Assembly (NCBI GenBank): GCA_964624145.1
Contig: CAZUXT010000004.1
Location: forward strand, 62,001 to 126,000
Source of the DNA: WJMT01 sp964624145
Lineage (GTDB): Bacteria > Acidobacteriota > Aminicenantia > Aminicenantales > Aminicenantaceae
Direction of reading: 5' to 3'
DNA length: 64,000 bases
The stretch's first letter is position 1. Each line of letters begins with the position of its first letter. Positions 35,554 to 44,287 of the stretch are shown here, piece by piece. The notes under the pieces were generated by a model. The model saw nothing but the letters and a program-made list of their open reading frames with translations, was not told the origin of the DNA and did not search any database. The translations under genes were made by a program, and so were the position numbers.

Positions 35554-35581
35554 TTGACTTTTTATCAAACTATCCTATAAT
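35554..35581 (+). promoter_or_regulatory. sigma-70 promoter of the TetR gene
   Basis: TTGACT (35554-35559), 16 bases, TATAAT (35576-35581). The operator at 35585-35598 begins three bases after the -10 box, so repressor would cover the transcription start. The ATG at 35602 leaves a leader of only about 13 bases. Confidence 0.78.
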
Positions 35582-35584
35582 GTG

Positions 35585-35598
35585 AGTGAGCATTCACT
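35585..35598. promoter_or_regulatory. TetR operator 1 (AGTGAGCATTCACT)
   Basis: AGTGA and TCACT arms flank GCAT. The site starts three bases after the TATAAT box of the TetR gene. A closely similar perfect palindrome lies at the same distance from the -10 box of the downstream RND operon (36246-36261). Confidence 0.82.
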
Positions 35599-35601
35599 TT
35601 C

Positions 35602-36204
35602 ATGAAAGAAACCATATTTACAATCTCAAAAGAAACCAGAAAAAAAGAAATCATAGAAACATCACTTGAAATCGTCGATAAATACGGCATCAAAGGAATG
35701 ACCGTTGCCCGCATAGCCAAAGAGGTCGGTTTTGCAGAATCCGCGCTTTACAGACATTTTCATTCAAAAAAAGAAATCATCGAGTTCATACTGGACGAAG
35801 CAGGCATTGCTGCCAAGCAGCAGTTAAAGGAAATCATAGATTTAAAAGATAATTCGGTCAACAAGTTGAAGGCTCTTCTAAAAATCCATCTTGAGTTCCT
35901 GGAAACTTTTCCCGGCCTGTTCAAGATCATATATTCCGACGAGATCCACATAGGGGAAAAGTCACTGCTGAACAGACTCGAATCTCTCATCAATGATTTA
36001 ACCGGCTCCATTAAGGAGATCATTGACAAAGGGAAAACAACAGACAAATTCCGTTCCGACCTTAATTCCACCATGGCGGCCGTTCATTTTCTGGGATTAG
36101 TCCAGACTTCTTTTTCTTACTGGACCATAAAAAACAGAGCTATTTCCTTAATCCAGACCGGTGATTGTCTTTTGTCTCAATTTCTTAAAGGAATAAAATC
36201 CTAG
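35602..36204 (+). CDS. TetR/AcrR family transcriptional regulator
   Basis: This 200-residue repressor has an N-terminal DNA-binding domain (about 12-60: IIETSLEIVDKYGIKGMTVARIA, then the recognition part SALYRHFHSKKEI). The all-helical ligand-binding domain spans about 65-195. Two related palindromes, one over its own start and one over the start of the RND operon 48 bases downstream, are its obvious targets. It should therefore repress itself and the exporter until a ligand binds. No ribosome-binding site precedes the ATG, which lies four bases after the operator, so translation is probably close to leaderless. The ligand is likely a lipid or hydrophobic compound, by analogy with regulators of MMPL-type exporters. 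Confidence 0.92.
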   Translation: MKETIFTISKETRKKEIIETSLEIVDKYGIKGMTVARIAKEVGFAESALYRHFHSKKEIIEFILDEAGIAAKQQLKEIIDLKDNSVNKLKALLKIHLEFLETFPGLFKIIYSDEIHIGEKSLLNRLESLINDLTGSIKEIIDKGKTTDKFRSDLNSTMAAVHFLGLVQTSFSYWTIKNRAISLIQTGDCLLSQFLKGIKS

Positions 36205-36245
36205 AAGGGAACTTCAAAAAAAGGAATGAGTATTTATTAAAATGA

Positions 36246-36261
36246 GAGTGAATGTTCACTC
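36246..36261. promoter_or_regulatory. TetR operator 2 (GAGTGAATGTTCACTC) over the RND operon promoter
   Basis: This is a perfect 16-bp palindrome. The preceding TAAAAT (36238-36243) is the likely -10 box, and the AGTGA arm begins three bases after it, exactly as at operator 1. It includes the ATG at 36252 that would otherwise look like the start of the RND gene. Confidence 0.85.
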
Positions 36262-36281
36262 TTTCGCAAAGGAGACCTGAA

Positions 36282-39146
36282 TTGCTGCATAAAATATTTG
36301 GATTCCTCATCAAAAAAAGAGTGGTCGTTGTCCTCATGATTATTCTTATTACCTGTTTACTGGGCCTTCAAATGAAAAAACTTCGCCTTGAAAACCAGAT
36401 GACCCAATGGTTCCCTCAAGACGACCCTGTTCAGAAACTCCTTCTTCATACAGGAGACCTGTTCGGGTCCAACCAACTCGTGCTCATCTCTTTTAAAATA
36501 GATAACAGCAAGGCTTTCTCACAAGAACTGCTGGTTCGGGTCAAACGATTTACAGACGAGCTGAATAAAAGCGACCAAATATTCCTTGCCTCTTCCCTCT
36601 CCAATTCTCCCTTTATCACTCAAATCCAAGGAGGAATCGAAGTCAGAAATTTTTTAGAAGAAATCCCCGAGAGCAAACAAGAGCTGATCCGGCTTAAAGA
36701 ACTGGCTTTATCCAAAGACACCATGGTCAACAATGTCATATCCGCGGATGGAGAATGGCTGGCCGTCAGTGTGTATATCGACCCGGAGGATGACCTCATA
36801 GAGGTATTCAAAAAGACCATAAAACCAACCGTTGAAAAATATTTCAACACACAAACCGAAATTTTCTACTCAGGCATCCCTTCGGATGCGTATTTTGCGG
36901 ATCAGTTCGTATCGTCAGACATGAAGAAACTCATCCCCCTTATTGTCATCCTCATCCTCTCGCTTCTTTATTTAAGCTTCAGACATCTGAAAGGTGTTCT
37001 CTTCCCTATTATTGTTGTTGCCATATCTGTGGTATGGATGTTCGGTACGATGGCCCTTTTTCGTACTCCCTTGACTCTCGTGAGTCCGGCTTTACCCGTT
37101 CTGGTGATCGCCCTGGGTTCTGCTTACGGAATCCATGTGGTTAACACACTCTATAGCCAGCAGGGCCCCAATTCCCTTCAACTTAAAAATGTCCAGAAAG
37201 CCTCAAGCCAAGTCGCAGCTCCTGTGATGCTGGCGGGATTAACCACTGTGGCCGGATTTATTTCATTCCTGACAGTGAAACTGAAAATCATCTCACAATT
37301 CGGAGTCTATTCCGCTGTGGGGATTATTTTCGCCGCTTTCATATCACTCGTTTTTATCCCAGCTGCGCACATTATTTTTCAGGGCAAAAAAAAAACTGCA
37401 CAAAAAAAACATATGTCTTATTTCCTTCCTTTCCTGAAAGCCCTCTTCCGTTTTGTGCACAAATATAAAAAGCCCATTCTCGTTTTTTCACTCATCATCA
37501 TGTTAGGAATGGGATACGGACTTTTCATCATAAAAAGACAGGTGAATTTCTCCGAATACTACCCGAAAAACAGCGAACCGCACAAAGGTTTTGAAATAGT
37601 CAAAGAGCATTTCGGGGGCTCCTTCCCGCTTACGGTCTATCTTAAAGGGGAGCGTGTCAATTCAGCGGCCTTTCTTCGCCTTATAAGAAGGATCTCTCTT
37701 TATCTTGGTTCAGCCCGGGAGGCCAGCCAGCCTTTCTCCCTTGCTGACTTCATACAGGAGCTGAACGACAAGCTCAATGACCGCTACCACATCCCGGATA
37801 ATGACAGAGGTGTTGGAAATCTGTGGTTTTTTATAGAAGGAAGAGAAGAACTCAAACAGATCGTTTCAGATGACCTCACCGAAAGTCAGGTTTTCTCCCG
37901 GGTGTCGAATTCGGAGATCAAATTCATGCGCCGGCTCCGCGATGAAATCAATCATTTTCTCGAGCAGGAATATTCAGGGAATACCTATGTGTTTCATTTA
38001 AAAGACCTTACTGAAAATGAAATTCTTGATCTGAGACAAAAAGAGGCAAACATGATCCTGGATGAAATAACCTGGCTTATCCGGTCTTACGGAGAGTCCC
38101 CCTTTGATAGCGATCGAGCAGCGGACAGACTCTTTTCTCTTCTTCAGGATTTTCCCGAGCCCCATGATGAAGATGTGAAAAGCAGGGCTTCCTTGGAATT
38201 CAGAAATTACCTGTTTTCCGAATTCTTTGACTTCATAATATCCGATAACACAGCCAAAACCCTCTATGAGAGACTGGTTTCTTCCTTAAACAAATCAGAG
38301 ACTTCCGTACAGGACTTTAAAACAATTCTCCAAAATACCATTCCCGGGGAAGAATATGATGATGAGATTGCTCTGGACGTGGCATCCACTTTATCCTACA
38401 GAGTGACCGAGTCCATAAGGTCAGCTTTTTCAGACAGGGCCTTGAAAGAGATCTCTCCCTACATAGACTCTAGTTTGGAAAAAAACGAAAATTTTTCAAA
38501 AAAACTGAAAGGCCTCCTCTATGAAATCGCAGACGATATGGTCATCCTCCCTGAAAAAATAGCTCCTTTCAAAGGTCAGCCTCTTGAAATATCAAGAATC
38601 GAACAAAGCGGCCAACCGGTCTTCATGATAAGATTGGATCATTATCTATATATGTCCCAGATACAGTCTCTCATTCTTGCCCTGGTCATCACTTTTATTC
38701 TCATCTCCATTGTAAGCCGCTCCTTTAAATGGGGATGCATCTCGATCCTGCCCATAGGTTTCACTCTTTTTGTGATCTACAGTTTTCTCGGGTTGACAGG
38801 TATACCCCTTGACTTTGCCACCATGATGATCGCCGGAGTCTGCATCGGAGTCGGTATCGATTATGTGATCCACTTCACTCACGGAATAAGGGCAAAGGCA
38901 AAACAAGGCTACAGCATGGAAGAATCTGTCCGGAATGTGTTCATGGAAAAGGGAAAAGCCATTCTGGCTAATTCCCTGGCTGTTATGACCGGATTTCTGG
39001 TTCTTCTTTTCTCATCCATGAGCCCCTTGAAAAATTTTGGCGGGATTATGGCTGGAGCTATGTTTCTTGCAGCTTTATCCTCTCTAACCATACTTCCTGC
39101 CCTTATCTTAACCATTAAACCGAAAATAGGAGGAACGAATGAATAA
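36282..39146 (+). CDS. RND/MMPL-family exporter
   Basis: This 954-residue inner-membrane protein is read from TTG 36282. AAAGGAG lies at 36268-36274, seven bases upstream, whereas the in-frame ATG at 36252 is inside the TetR operator and has no ribosome-binding site. It shows the duplicated RND plan: one helix, a periplasmic domain, a five-helix bundle (about 215-370, including LIPLIVILILSLLYLSFR), then one helix near 405, a second larger periplasmic domain and a final bundle (about 795-945). GVCIGVGIDYVIHFTHGIR is a typical MMPL/sterol-sensing stretch. The family moves lipids or hydrophobic molecules. The two overlapping genes after it supply a LolA-like carrier and an outer-membrane barrel. 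Confidence 0.93.
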   Translation: MLHKIFGFLIKKRVVVVLMIILITCLLGLQMKKLRLENQMTQWFPQDDPVQKLLLHTGDLFGSNQLVLISFKIDNSKAFSQELLVRVKRFTDELNKSDQIFLASSLSNSPFITQIQGGIEVRNFLEEIPESKQELIRLKELALSKDTMVNNVISADGEWLAVSVYIDPEDDLIEVFKKTIKPTVEKYFNTQTEIFYSGIPSDAYFADQFVSSDMKKLIPLIVILILSLLYLSFRHLKGVLFPIIVVAISVVWMFGTMALFRTPLTLVSPALPVLVIALGSAYGIHVVNTLYSQQGPNSLQLKNVQKASSQVAAPVMLAGLTTVAGFISFLTVKLKIISQFGVYSAVGIIFAAFISLVFIPAAHIIFQGKKKTAQKKHMSYFLPFLKALFRFVHKYKKPILVFSLIIMLGMGYGLFIIKRQVNFSEYYPKNSEPHKGFEIVKEHFGGSFPLTVYLKGERVNSAAFLRLIRRISLYLGSAREASQPFSLADFIQELNDKLNDRYHIPDNDRGVGNLWFFIEGREELKQIVSDDLTESQVFSRVSNSEIKFMRRLRDEINHFLEQEYSGNTYVFHLKDLTENEILDLRQKEANMILDEITWLIRSYGESPFDSDRAADRLFSLLQDFPEPHDEDVKSRASLEFRNYLFSEFFDFIISDNTAKTLYERLVSSLNKSETSVQDFKTILQNTIPGEEYDDEIALDVASTLSYRVTESIRSAFSDRALKEISPYIDSSLEKNENFSKKLKGLLYEIADDMVILPEKIAPFKGQPLEISRIEQSGQPVFMIRLDHYLYMSQIQSLILALVITFILISIVSRSFKWGCISILPIGFTLFVIYSFLGLTGIPLDFATMMIAGVCIGVGIDYVIHFTHGIRAKAKQGYSMEESVRNVFMEKGKAILANSLAVMTGFLVLLFSSMSPLKNFGGIMAGAMFLAALSSLTILPALILTIKPKIGGTNE

Positions 39147-39900
39147 AAAAACAATCATTTTCCTGATATTCTTTCTGCTTTCCGCTCTCTCCGGGTGGAG
39201 CCTCACAGGTAATGAGATTCTAAAGAAAGTCGATGCGCGTACGGTCGGCAGTGAAGCTCCCGAGGATATTCAGATGATCATGACAATGAAAATCGTAAGC
39301 CCTTCGGGAAGCGAAAAAATGCGCGAATTAAAGACCTGGACCAAGAATAATGAAAACGAAGACGACTGGCGGCTCATGAAATTCATGTCCCCCCCGGATA
39401 TAAAGGACGTGGGTTTTCTCTCTCTCTCAGACGAACAGATGTATCTCTATCTGCCGGAATTCCATCGCATCCGCCGGATAGCTTCTCACAACAAATCCGA
39501 CAGCTTCATGGGCTCTGACTTTTCCTACGAAGACCTGGGAGTCAGTTCTTTTCAAAAATATTACGACGCGGAGCTGATAAAAGAAGAAAACGACTTCTGG
39601 CTTCTCAAACTCACTAAAAAACCGTATGCTGATAAACCCTATGAATTGATCGAGATGTGGGTTTCCAAGGAATCGAATCTCCCTCTAAGAATGAAGATTT
39701 ATGACTCATCCGGTGCCTTGAGTAAAGAAACCCAACAAGAAAGCAGGCCCTTTGGCACATACTGGATCCCTGTGAAGATCACCATGAAAAACATAAAAGA
39801 AGGTTCCCTGACAGAGCTCTTTATGGACGAGATAAAAACAGACCAGAGACTCGACCCGGAAATATTCACTCCCAGGTTTCTGAAAAGGAGTGTCCGGTGA
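39139..39900 (+). CDS. LolA-like outer-membrane lipoprotein-sorting family protein
   Basis: This 253-residue periplasmic protein has a signal peptide (about 1-21, LSALSGWSLTGNE). A LolA/LppX-like half-barrel follows: EILKKVDARTVGSEAPEDIQMIMTMKIV, WRLMKFMSPPDIKDVGFLSL, MYLYLPEFHRIRRI, and SFMGSDFSYEDLGV, which is very typical of proteins annotated as outer membrane lipoprotein-sorting protein. These carry a lipid or lipoprotein in a hydrophobic cavity and occur next to MMPL/RND pumps. It overlaps the RND gene by eight bases and the next gene by four, so the three are translated together. Cargo unknown. Confidence 0.9.
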   Translation: MNKKTIIFLIFFLLSALSGWSLTGNEILKKVDARTVGSEAPEDIQMIMTMKIVSPSGSEKMRELKTWTKNNENEDDWRLMKFMSPPDIKDVGFLSLSDEQMYLYLPEFHRIRRIASHNKSDSFMGSDFSYEDLGVSSFQKYYDAELIKEENDFWLLKLTKKPYADKPYELIEMWVSKESNLPLRMKIYDSSGALSKETQQESRPFGTYWIPVKITMKNIKEGSLTELFMDEIKTDQRLDPEIFTPRFLKRSVR

Positions 39901-41270
39901 AAAAACCAGTCCTCCTGCTCTCATTAGCCCTGCTGGTTATTCCCCAAACTGTAAAAGCGGAGGTCACTGTGTCAGGAAGGGTCAAACTTTTCACATCTCT
40001 CTTTCTCAAACAGAATGATACAGGCCCTTACTTTATCCACGATTCAGCTGAATTCGCAACCAAACGCATCGAGACCCGGCTTCGCCTCTCCGGCTTTTTA
40101 TCCGACCAGATAAGCTACACGGTCCGGTTCGACAGTTTTTCCCAGCCGGATGCCTTTTTTACTGCGGAAAGCTTTCCTGAATCCAGTTCCCTGGGCGCTC
40201 CGACTCTGGCAGAGCCCTTTGATTTTTTTCTTTATGAAGGAAATATTAAGATCTCTGATTTTCTTTTCTCCGGACTTGACCTCACGCTGGGGAAACAGAG
40301 GATCCAATGGGGAACAGCAGATATGGTCAATGTGGTTGACAATCTAAATCCCGTGGATTTCGCTAATTTCCTGACCTTTGACCCGGATTATTTCGGAGAA
40401 AGACGCCCTCAGACAGCGCTTAATTTCGAATACTATCTTTCCGGCTTCTCAAAAATCCAGCTCATCTGGCTTTTATCCCGGCAGATATCTCCTCTTCCGG
40501 CAGATTTCTCGGACCTGGCCACAGGAGGCCTCCCCTCTTCTTCCATCCGCATAGATACAGAAAACAAGCTCCTCAGGAACACAAACTTTGCTCTGAGATT
40601 TGCGACGGTCCTCTTGAATACGGATATAGGGCTCAGCTACTACAAAGGAAATTTTAATCTGCCCCTGCTCTGCGGAGTGACCCCTGTCGGACTTACAGAA
40701 CTTGAGTACTCGTACAAATATCCTAACAAACAAGTACTGGGAATGGATATGGCTGGAGAGATCTTTTCAGCCGGTTTCTGGGCTGAACTGGCCTATATAA
40801 TACCGGAGGATATGGACGCTTTTGCGTTCAATGAAATGTTCCCTCTTTTTGAAGGCCCTTATTTCAAATATGTCTTAGGGCTGGACTATACCGCAGATAT
40901 AGGGACCGGGATCTATCTCAACGCCCAGTATCTGCACGGATTTTTTGACGAAGCGGATTATTCCGGCACAGCCGAATCCTTGTTCGGATTTAAAAAAGGA
41001 ATGTTTTTCGGAGAGATCCAGGACTTCATACTGGCAAGCGCTGAATACAGTATGCTGAGAGAGAATTTGAAGATAGAATTAGGCGGAATTGTCGAGTTCG
41101 GTGACCATGAAAGCGCGTTTTCGTTCATGCCTTCTCTGGAGTATAAGATCAAAGACGCTGTCACTTTCCAGGCCGGAGGATTTATTGTATCAGGGGGTGA
41201 GTCCAACACCAAGTTCGGTCCCTTTAAAAACGACAACATCCTGTTTTTCGCCTTTAAAACAGATTTTTAA
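39897..41270 (+). CDS. outer-membrane beta-barrel partner of the RND/LolA-like pair (DUF1302-like)
   Basis: This 457-residue protein starts at a GTG overlapping the previous stop (GTGA). A signal peptide (about 1-22, LLVIPQTVKAEVT) is followed by a long barrel of amphipathic strands. DLTLGKQRIQWGTADMVNVVDNLNPVDF and the final ILFFAFKTDF are typical of the DUF1302-like barrels found with RND/MMPL and LolA-like genes. It is probably the outer-membrane end of the lipid or hydrophobic-compound route under TetR control. The exact family name is from memory and less certain than the barrel fold. Confidence 0.8.
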   Translation: MKKPVLLLSLALLVIPQTVKAEVTVSGRVKLFTSLFLKQNDTGPYFIHDSAEFATKRIETRLRLSGFLSDQISYTVRFDSFSQPDAFFTAESFPESSSLGAPTLAEPFDFFLYEGNIKISDFLFSGLDLTLGKQRIQWGTADMVNVVDNLNPVDFANFLTFDPDYFGERRPQTALNFEYYLSGFSKIQLIWLLSRQISPLPADFSDLATGGLPSSSIRIDTENKLLRNTNFALRFATVLLNTDIGLSYYKGNFNLPLLCGVTPVGLTELEYSYKYPNKQVLGMDMAGEIFSAGFWAELAYIIPEDMDAFAFNEMFPLFEGPYFKYVLGLDYTADIGTGIYLNAQYLHGFFDEADYSGTAESLFGFKKGMFFGEIQDFILASAEYSMLRENLKIELGGIVEFGDHESAFSFMPSLEYKIKDAVTFQAGGFIVSGGESNTKFGPFKNDNILFFAFKTDF

Positions 41271-41283
41271 TCTGAATAAAAAA

Positions 41284-41310
41284 GGGCTCAGAGCCAATTG
41301 CTCTGAGCCC
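41284..41310 (-). terminator. rho-independent terminator of the DUF4097 operon (minus strand)
   Basis: Two perfect 11-base arms (GGGCTCAGAGC and its complement) enclose five bases. On the minus strand the stem is followed by a T-run (A-run at 41277-41283), so it terminates the gene ending at 41337. It may also stop plus-strand transcription from the RND operon, but no T-run follows on that strand. Confidence 0.85.
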
Positions 41311-41336
41311 CGAATGGTCGCTTGGAATCCGCGTGT

Positions 41337-42353
41337 TTAGCGCTTAATGATACGAACGTTCCCGCTGAATGTCTTGACCTCTATGTCAGCTCCTCCGCCG
41401 TTTACCGACCCGTACAATTCTTTTCTGCTGATTTTGCCTGAAATAGTGATATCAAAGTCACTATCGATGCTGCCGCTGAATGTCTTGGCTTTAAGGTCAA
41501 ATGCAGAATTTCCCGGTATGCGCAGATAAATCCCTCCGCTGTGAGACTTCATGTAATAACGTCCGTCTCTGTTTATATCACCAATGTATTCGACTTTTCC
41601 GCTCAAAGATTCCGCATCGACTTCCATGGCCCCTTTGACATCGATCAATTCAATCCCTCCGCTTACAGTTTCCGCTTCGATATCTCCGCTTTTAATATTC
41701 TTGAGACTTATATCTCCGGATACGGTCTTAAGGTCCGCATTTCCTGTGATATTCTCCACATCTATATCCCCGCTTACGGAATCACAATCCACACCATTGG
41801 AAACGTTGGATGCCGTCACATCACCGCTCACGGATTTCCCTTGGGCAAAACGGGAAGCATCTCTGATCTCCACATTTCCGCTTACGGTCGATGCCTCAAG
41901 GTCTCCTCCGATTTTTTCAGCATACACATCTCCGCTTACGGAACTGACGTCAGCCTCGGCCTGTGAAGGGATGACCAGCCAAAAATCCACAGAAAAGTTT
42001 TTGATTTTTCTGCTTAAAGAACGTTCCTCAGGGTACTCTGTCTTTATTGTGAGGATATTCCCCTGTTTTGAGACTTCTATTTTAACAAGATCAAATCTCT
42101 CCTGAGCTGCAGTTTTCGAAGGGGCATAGGTTGTTTTAAAGGCTTGTATGGACACTTCTGCTTTGTCCCATGTCTTGACTTCAATATCACCGGAGATATT
42201 TTTGACCAAAACGCTTCCTGTTTTGGAAAGAGCCACTGTTTCATCAAATCTCTCCATGAATTTCTGATCATCAGCCAGTGAGTATCGAGGTGACATCCCG
42301 ATGAACAAAAGCACTCCCAGGATCACCAGTATTGAAGAAATCTTTTTTATCAT
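41337..42353 (-). CDS. DUF4097 family beta-strand repeat protein
   Basis: This 338-residue protein has a signal peptide (about 1-27, RYSLADDQK). A right-handed beta-solenoid follows, built of short repeats in which V-S-G-D/N recurs: SSVSGDVYAEKIGG, STVSGNVEIRD, KSVSGDVTAS, DSVSGDIDVEN, KTVSGDISLKN, ETVSGGIELID. This is the DUF4097 adhesin-like pattern. It is encoded last in an operon with an ECF sigma factor and its anti-sigma protein. It is probably either part of their sensory chain or a main product of their regulon, located outside the inner membrane. No catalytic residues are apparent. Confidence 0.9.
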   Translation of the reverse strand: MIKKISSILVILGVLLFIGMSPRYSLADDQKFMERFDETVALSKTGSVLVKNISGDIEVKTWDKAEVSIQAFKTTYAPSKTAAQERFDLVKIEVSKQGNILTIKTEYPEERSLSRKIKNFSVDFWLVIPSQAEADVSSVSGDVYAEKIGGDLEASTVSGNVEIRDASRFAQGKSVSGDVTASNVSNGVDCDSVSGDIDVENITGNADLKTVSGDISLKNIKSGDIEAETVSGGIELIDVKGAMEVDAESLSGKVEYIGDINRDGRYYMKSHSGGIYLRIPGNSAFDLKAKTFSGSIDSDFDITISGKISRKELYGSVNGGGADIEVKTFSGNVRIIKR

Positions 42354-42365
42354 ATCCTTCCTCCT

Positions 42366-43052
42366 TTATATTTTATTCTCTGATTCTCCCTTTTTGGGAG
42401 AATAATCTTTAACGCTTAAAAGCTTATAGAGCAAATCCGCTTTCTCCTTATACGCAGCAAGCAGGATGTTTCTGGAATCAATATCTCTGGGATCGTTGAG
42501 AACCGCTTTCCTGCAGGCTGAAATGGATGAATCAATCAAATTTAAGTTGGTCTGGAAAACCTCTGCCACTTCAGGGTCCATTCCATTTTCCTGTGCCTCT
42601 ACCGCTTTTATCATGGATTCAATAGCCAGTTTGTAGTGTTTTTCTGCTTTTTTTAAATTGGCGATCACGTCACCCTGCTGCTCAAAAGGGCTCAAATCCC
42701 CTTGATTTCCCAAATGATAAATGCCTATCACCACCGCTCCCACAATGAGAAGAACAGACAAAAAGCTCACAGCGTACTTAAGCTGCGGAGACCAGCCCCA
42801 TATGCCTCTCTTGGCTCCTTCATAGGAAGGAACCGATGTCTCTAATCTCTGTTTGATCCGGGTCCAGAGATAAGGAGATGGAGAACCTGCCTCCAATTTT
42901 TGAGCGGCATCCGCAATACTTTTATAATCTTCCAGGATTTTCCGGCATTCCTCACACTTCTCAAAATGCTTTTCCAGAGAAGAACGTTCGGTCAAATCCA
43001 GTTCGCCGTCAACATAATCGCTGATCAATTTTTTTGCTTTTTTGCATCTCAT
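42366..43052 (-). CDS. zinc-finger (zf-HC2) anti-sigma factor
   Basis: This is a 228-residue membrane protein from ATG 43052, with AAGGAG upstream; a longer in-frame start at 43082 would lie inside the sigma gene. The N-terminus carries the ZAS/zf-HC2 motif (CKKAKKLISDYVDGEL, then HFEKCEEC, His-x3-Cys-x2-Cys) that binds the partner ECF sigma factor. A single membrane helix (about 95-117, LLIVGAVVIGIYHL) and a helical outer domain with EKHYKLAIESMIKAVE follow. Release of the sigma factor would occur when the outer domain senses a signal. It lies ten bases after the sigma gene. Confidence 0.9.
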   Translation of the reverse strand: MRCKKAKKLISDYVDGELDLTERSSLEKHFEKCEECRKILEDYKSIADAAQKLEAGSPSPYLWTRIKQRLETSVPSYEGAKRGIWGWSPQLKYAVSFLSVLLIVGAVVIGIYHLGNQGDLSPFEQQGDVIANLKKAEKHYKLAIESMIKAVEAQENGMDPEVAEVFQTNLNLIDSSISACRKAVLNDPRDIDSRNILLAAYKEKADLLYKLLSVKDYSPKKGESENKI

Positions 43053-43062
43053 TTTATTCTCC

Positions 43063-43629
43063 TTATAGGACCTGCTTGGCACAGAGCTTTTTTCTGAGCT
43101 GTTCCCTTGCTTTAAAAAGCTGGGATTTGGATGTGCCCTCCGAACAATTCAAGATCTCTGCCACTTCGCGGTGCTTGAATCCCTGAACATCATGAAGAAT
43201 AAAAACGCTTCTTAATCCGGGCGCAAGTTCTTTAAGAGCTGCCTTGATCGTTGTTTTCTTCATGTCTTCATGCTCCCCGCTTTTATCTTCTCCCACAAAG
43301 TCCTTCACGCTTTCTAGAGATACTGACTTCTGGCTCTGCTTTTTTGCCTTCCTTAAATAACTGATGCTGGTGTTCACAACGATCCGGTAAGACCAGCTCA
43401 CAAAAGCCTGATTATTATCCAACCGGTATAAATTGGTGAATATTTTAATAAAGGCATCCTGAAGAATGTCTTCTGAGGATGCCCGGTCCTGGGTGTACCA
43501 GTAGGCCACGCCGAAAAACTTCACTTTCAACTGCTCATAAACAGCCTCCATAGCATCATGGTCTCCCTCACGGGACCGGTCAATAAGGTCAAACGGTATC
43601 AAATTTTCTTTACTGGAGTTATCATCCAT
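43063..43629 (-). CDS. ECF-type RNA polymerase sigma factor
   Basis: This 188-residue protein is taken from ATG 43629 (GAGG eight bases before), since in-frame codons upstream to 43719 do not resemble sigma factors. Region 2 includes AVYEQLKVKFFGVAYWYTQD and DILQDAFIKIFTNLYRLD with the -10 recognition part AFVSWSYRIVVNTSISYLRK. Region 4 includes LAPGLRSVFILHDVQGFKHREVAEILNCSEGTSKSQLFKAREQLRKKL. Its anti-sigma partner and a DUF4097 protein are encoded immediately after it. A possible vegetative promoter (CTGAAA at 43682-43687 and ATCATA at 43660-43665, read on the minus strand) lies 30 bases upstream of the chosen start. Confidence 0.92.
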   Translation of the reverse strand: MDDNSSKENLIPFDLIDRSREGDHDAMEAVYEQLKVKFFGVAYWYTQDRASSEDILQDAFIKIFTNLYRLDNNQAFVSWSYRIVVNTSISYLRKAKKQSQKSVSLESVKDFVGEDKSGEHEDMKKTTIKAALKELAPGLRSVFILHDVQGFKHREVAEILNCSEGTSKSQLFKAREQLRKKLCAKQVL

Positions 43630-43804
43630 CACAGGTTCCTCAATTTTTACACCTATTCTATCATATTCCTGACATATCGTGCTGAAACTGTAATGGAATA
43701 AAGCCATTTCTGCATTCATCTTAGGTCACACTCAGTGTTAAAGATGAAATTAAGGGCAAAAAGGTTGCCTTTGATTTAAAGGAAAAACCAAACTCCCCCC
43801 TTCT

Positions 43805-43820
43805 TGTCTGTTAACAGACA
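43805..43820. promoter_or_regulatory. 16-bp perfect palindrome upstream of the ECF operon
   Basis: TGTCTGTTAACAGACA is a perfect palindrome without spacer. It lies 27 bases beyond the stop of the small membrane protein and about 175 bases upstream of the ECF start. It lacks a T-run, so an operator is more likely than a terminator. Confidence 0.5.
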
Positions 43821-43846
43821 GCAAAAACCACGGAATGACTTAAGGA

Positions 43847-44203
43847 TTACTTAAATAGTTTGATGGTCTCGTCATTAAAAAGGATGACCAGCGAATAGAT
43901 CCCCAGGGCTGTCCCAAAGGGAAACCACAACAGATTGAAAAAGGCTAAGGCCAGAGTCAGCAGGCGTCCCCATTCTTTTCTTTTTAAAAGCGCGGCACCG
44001 GCTATGATATCAGGAATGGAAAGAACCGCTATAAAAGCTGTCATCCAGATAGCCACGGTCCGCAGAATGATGGGTGCTTCATACCCGATCTCCGGAAGAA
44101 AAGATATTCCGAATAAAATCCAGAATATAAAAAACGCCCATATCAAACCCAGCGCACCGGAGACGATCCACAAAACCGACACTATTTTTATATGTTTTTC
44201 CAT
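43847..44203 (-). CDS. small four-helix membrane protein
   Basis: This 118-residue protein has four hydrophobic segments (about 8-30, 42-62, 67-74 joined to 78-95, and 96-110) and few charges. The layout resembles small predicted membrane proteins annotated as DUF4064- or DUF2127-like, with LLKRKEWGRLLTLALAFFNLL near 72. No catalytic or transport motif is visible. The downstream gap before the ECF operon carries a 16-bp palindrome. Function unknown. Confidence 0.65.
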   Translation of the reverse strand: MEKHIKIVSVLWIVSGALGLIWAFFIFWILFGISFLPEIGYEAPIILRTVAIWMTAFIAVLSIPDIIAGAALLKRKEWGRLLTLALAFFNLLWFPFGTALGIYSLVILFNDETIKLFK

Positions 44204-44287
44204 TTCACCCTCCGTTGTTATACGTTTATTTTAATCATAACCAGGATCATTGACAAGTGGAGATTGAAGCAAATACTTTTCTATGAA

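Noticed and set aside
36252..36281. ATG start for the RND exporter
   Set aside because: The ATG is part of the TetR operator, has no ribosome-binding site and probably lies at or before the start of useful leader; TTG 36282 has a well-spaced AAAGGAG.
41284..41310. Terminator of the RND operon on the plus strand
   Set aside because: The hairpin is strong but lacks a T-run on that strand; the T-run is on the minus strand, so it is assigned to the DUF4097 operon.
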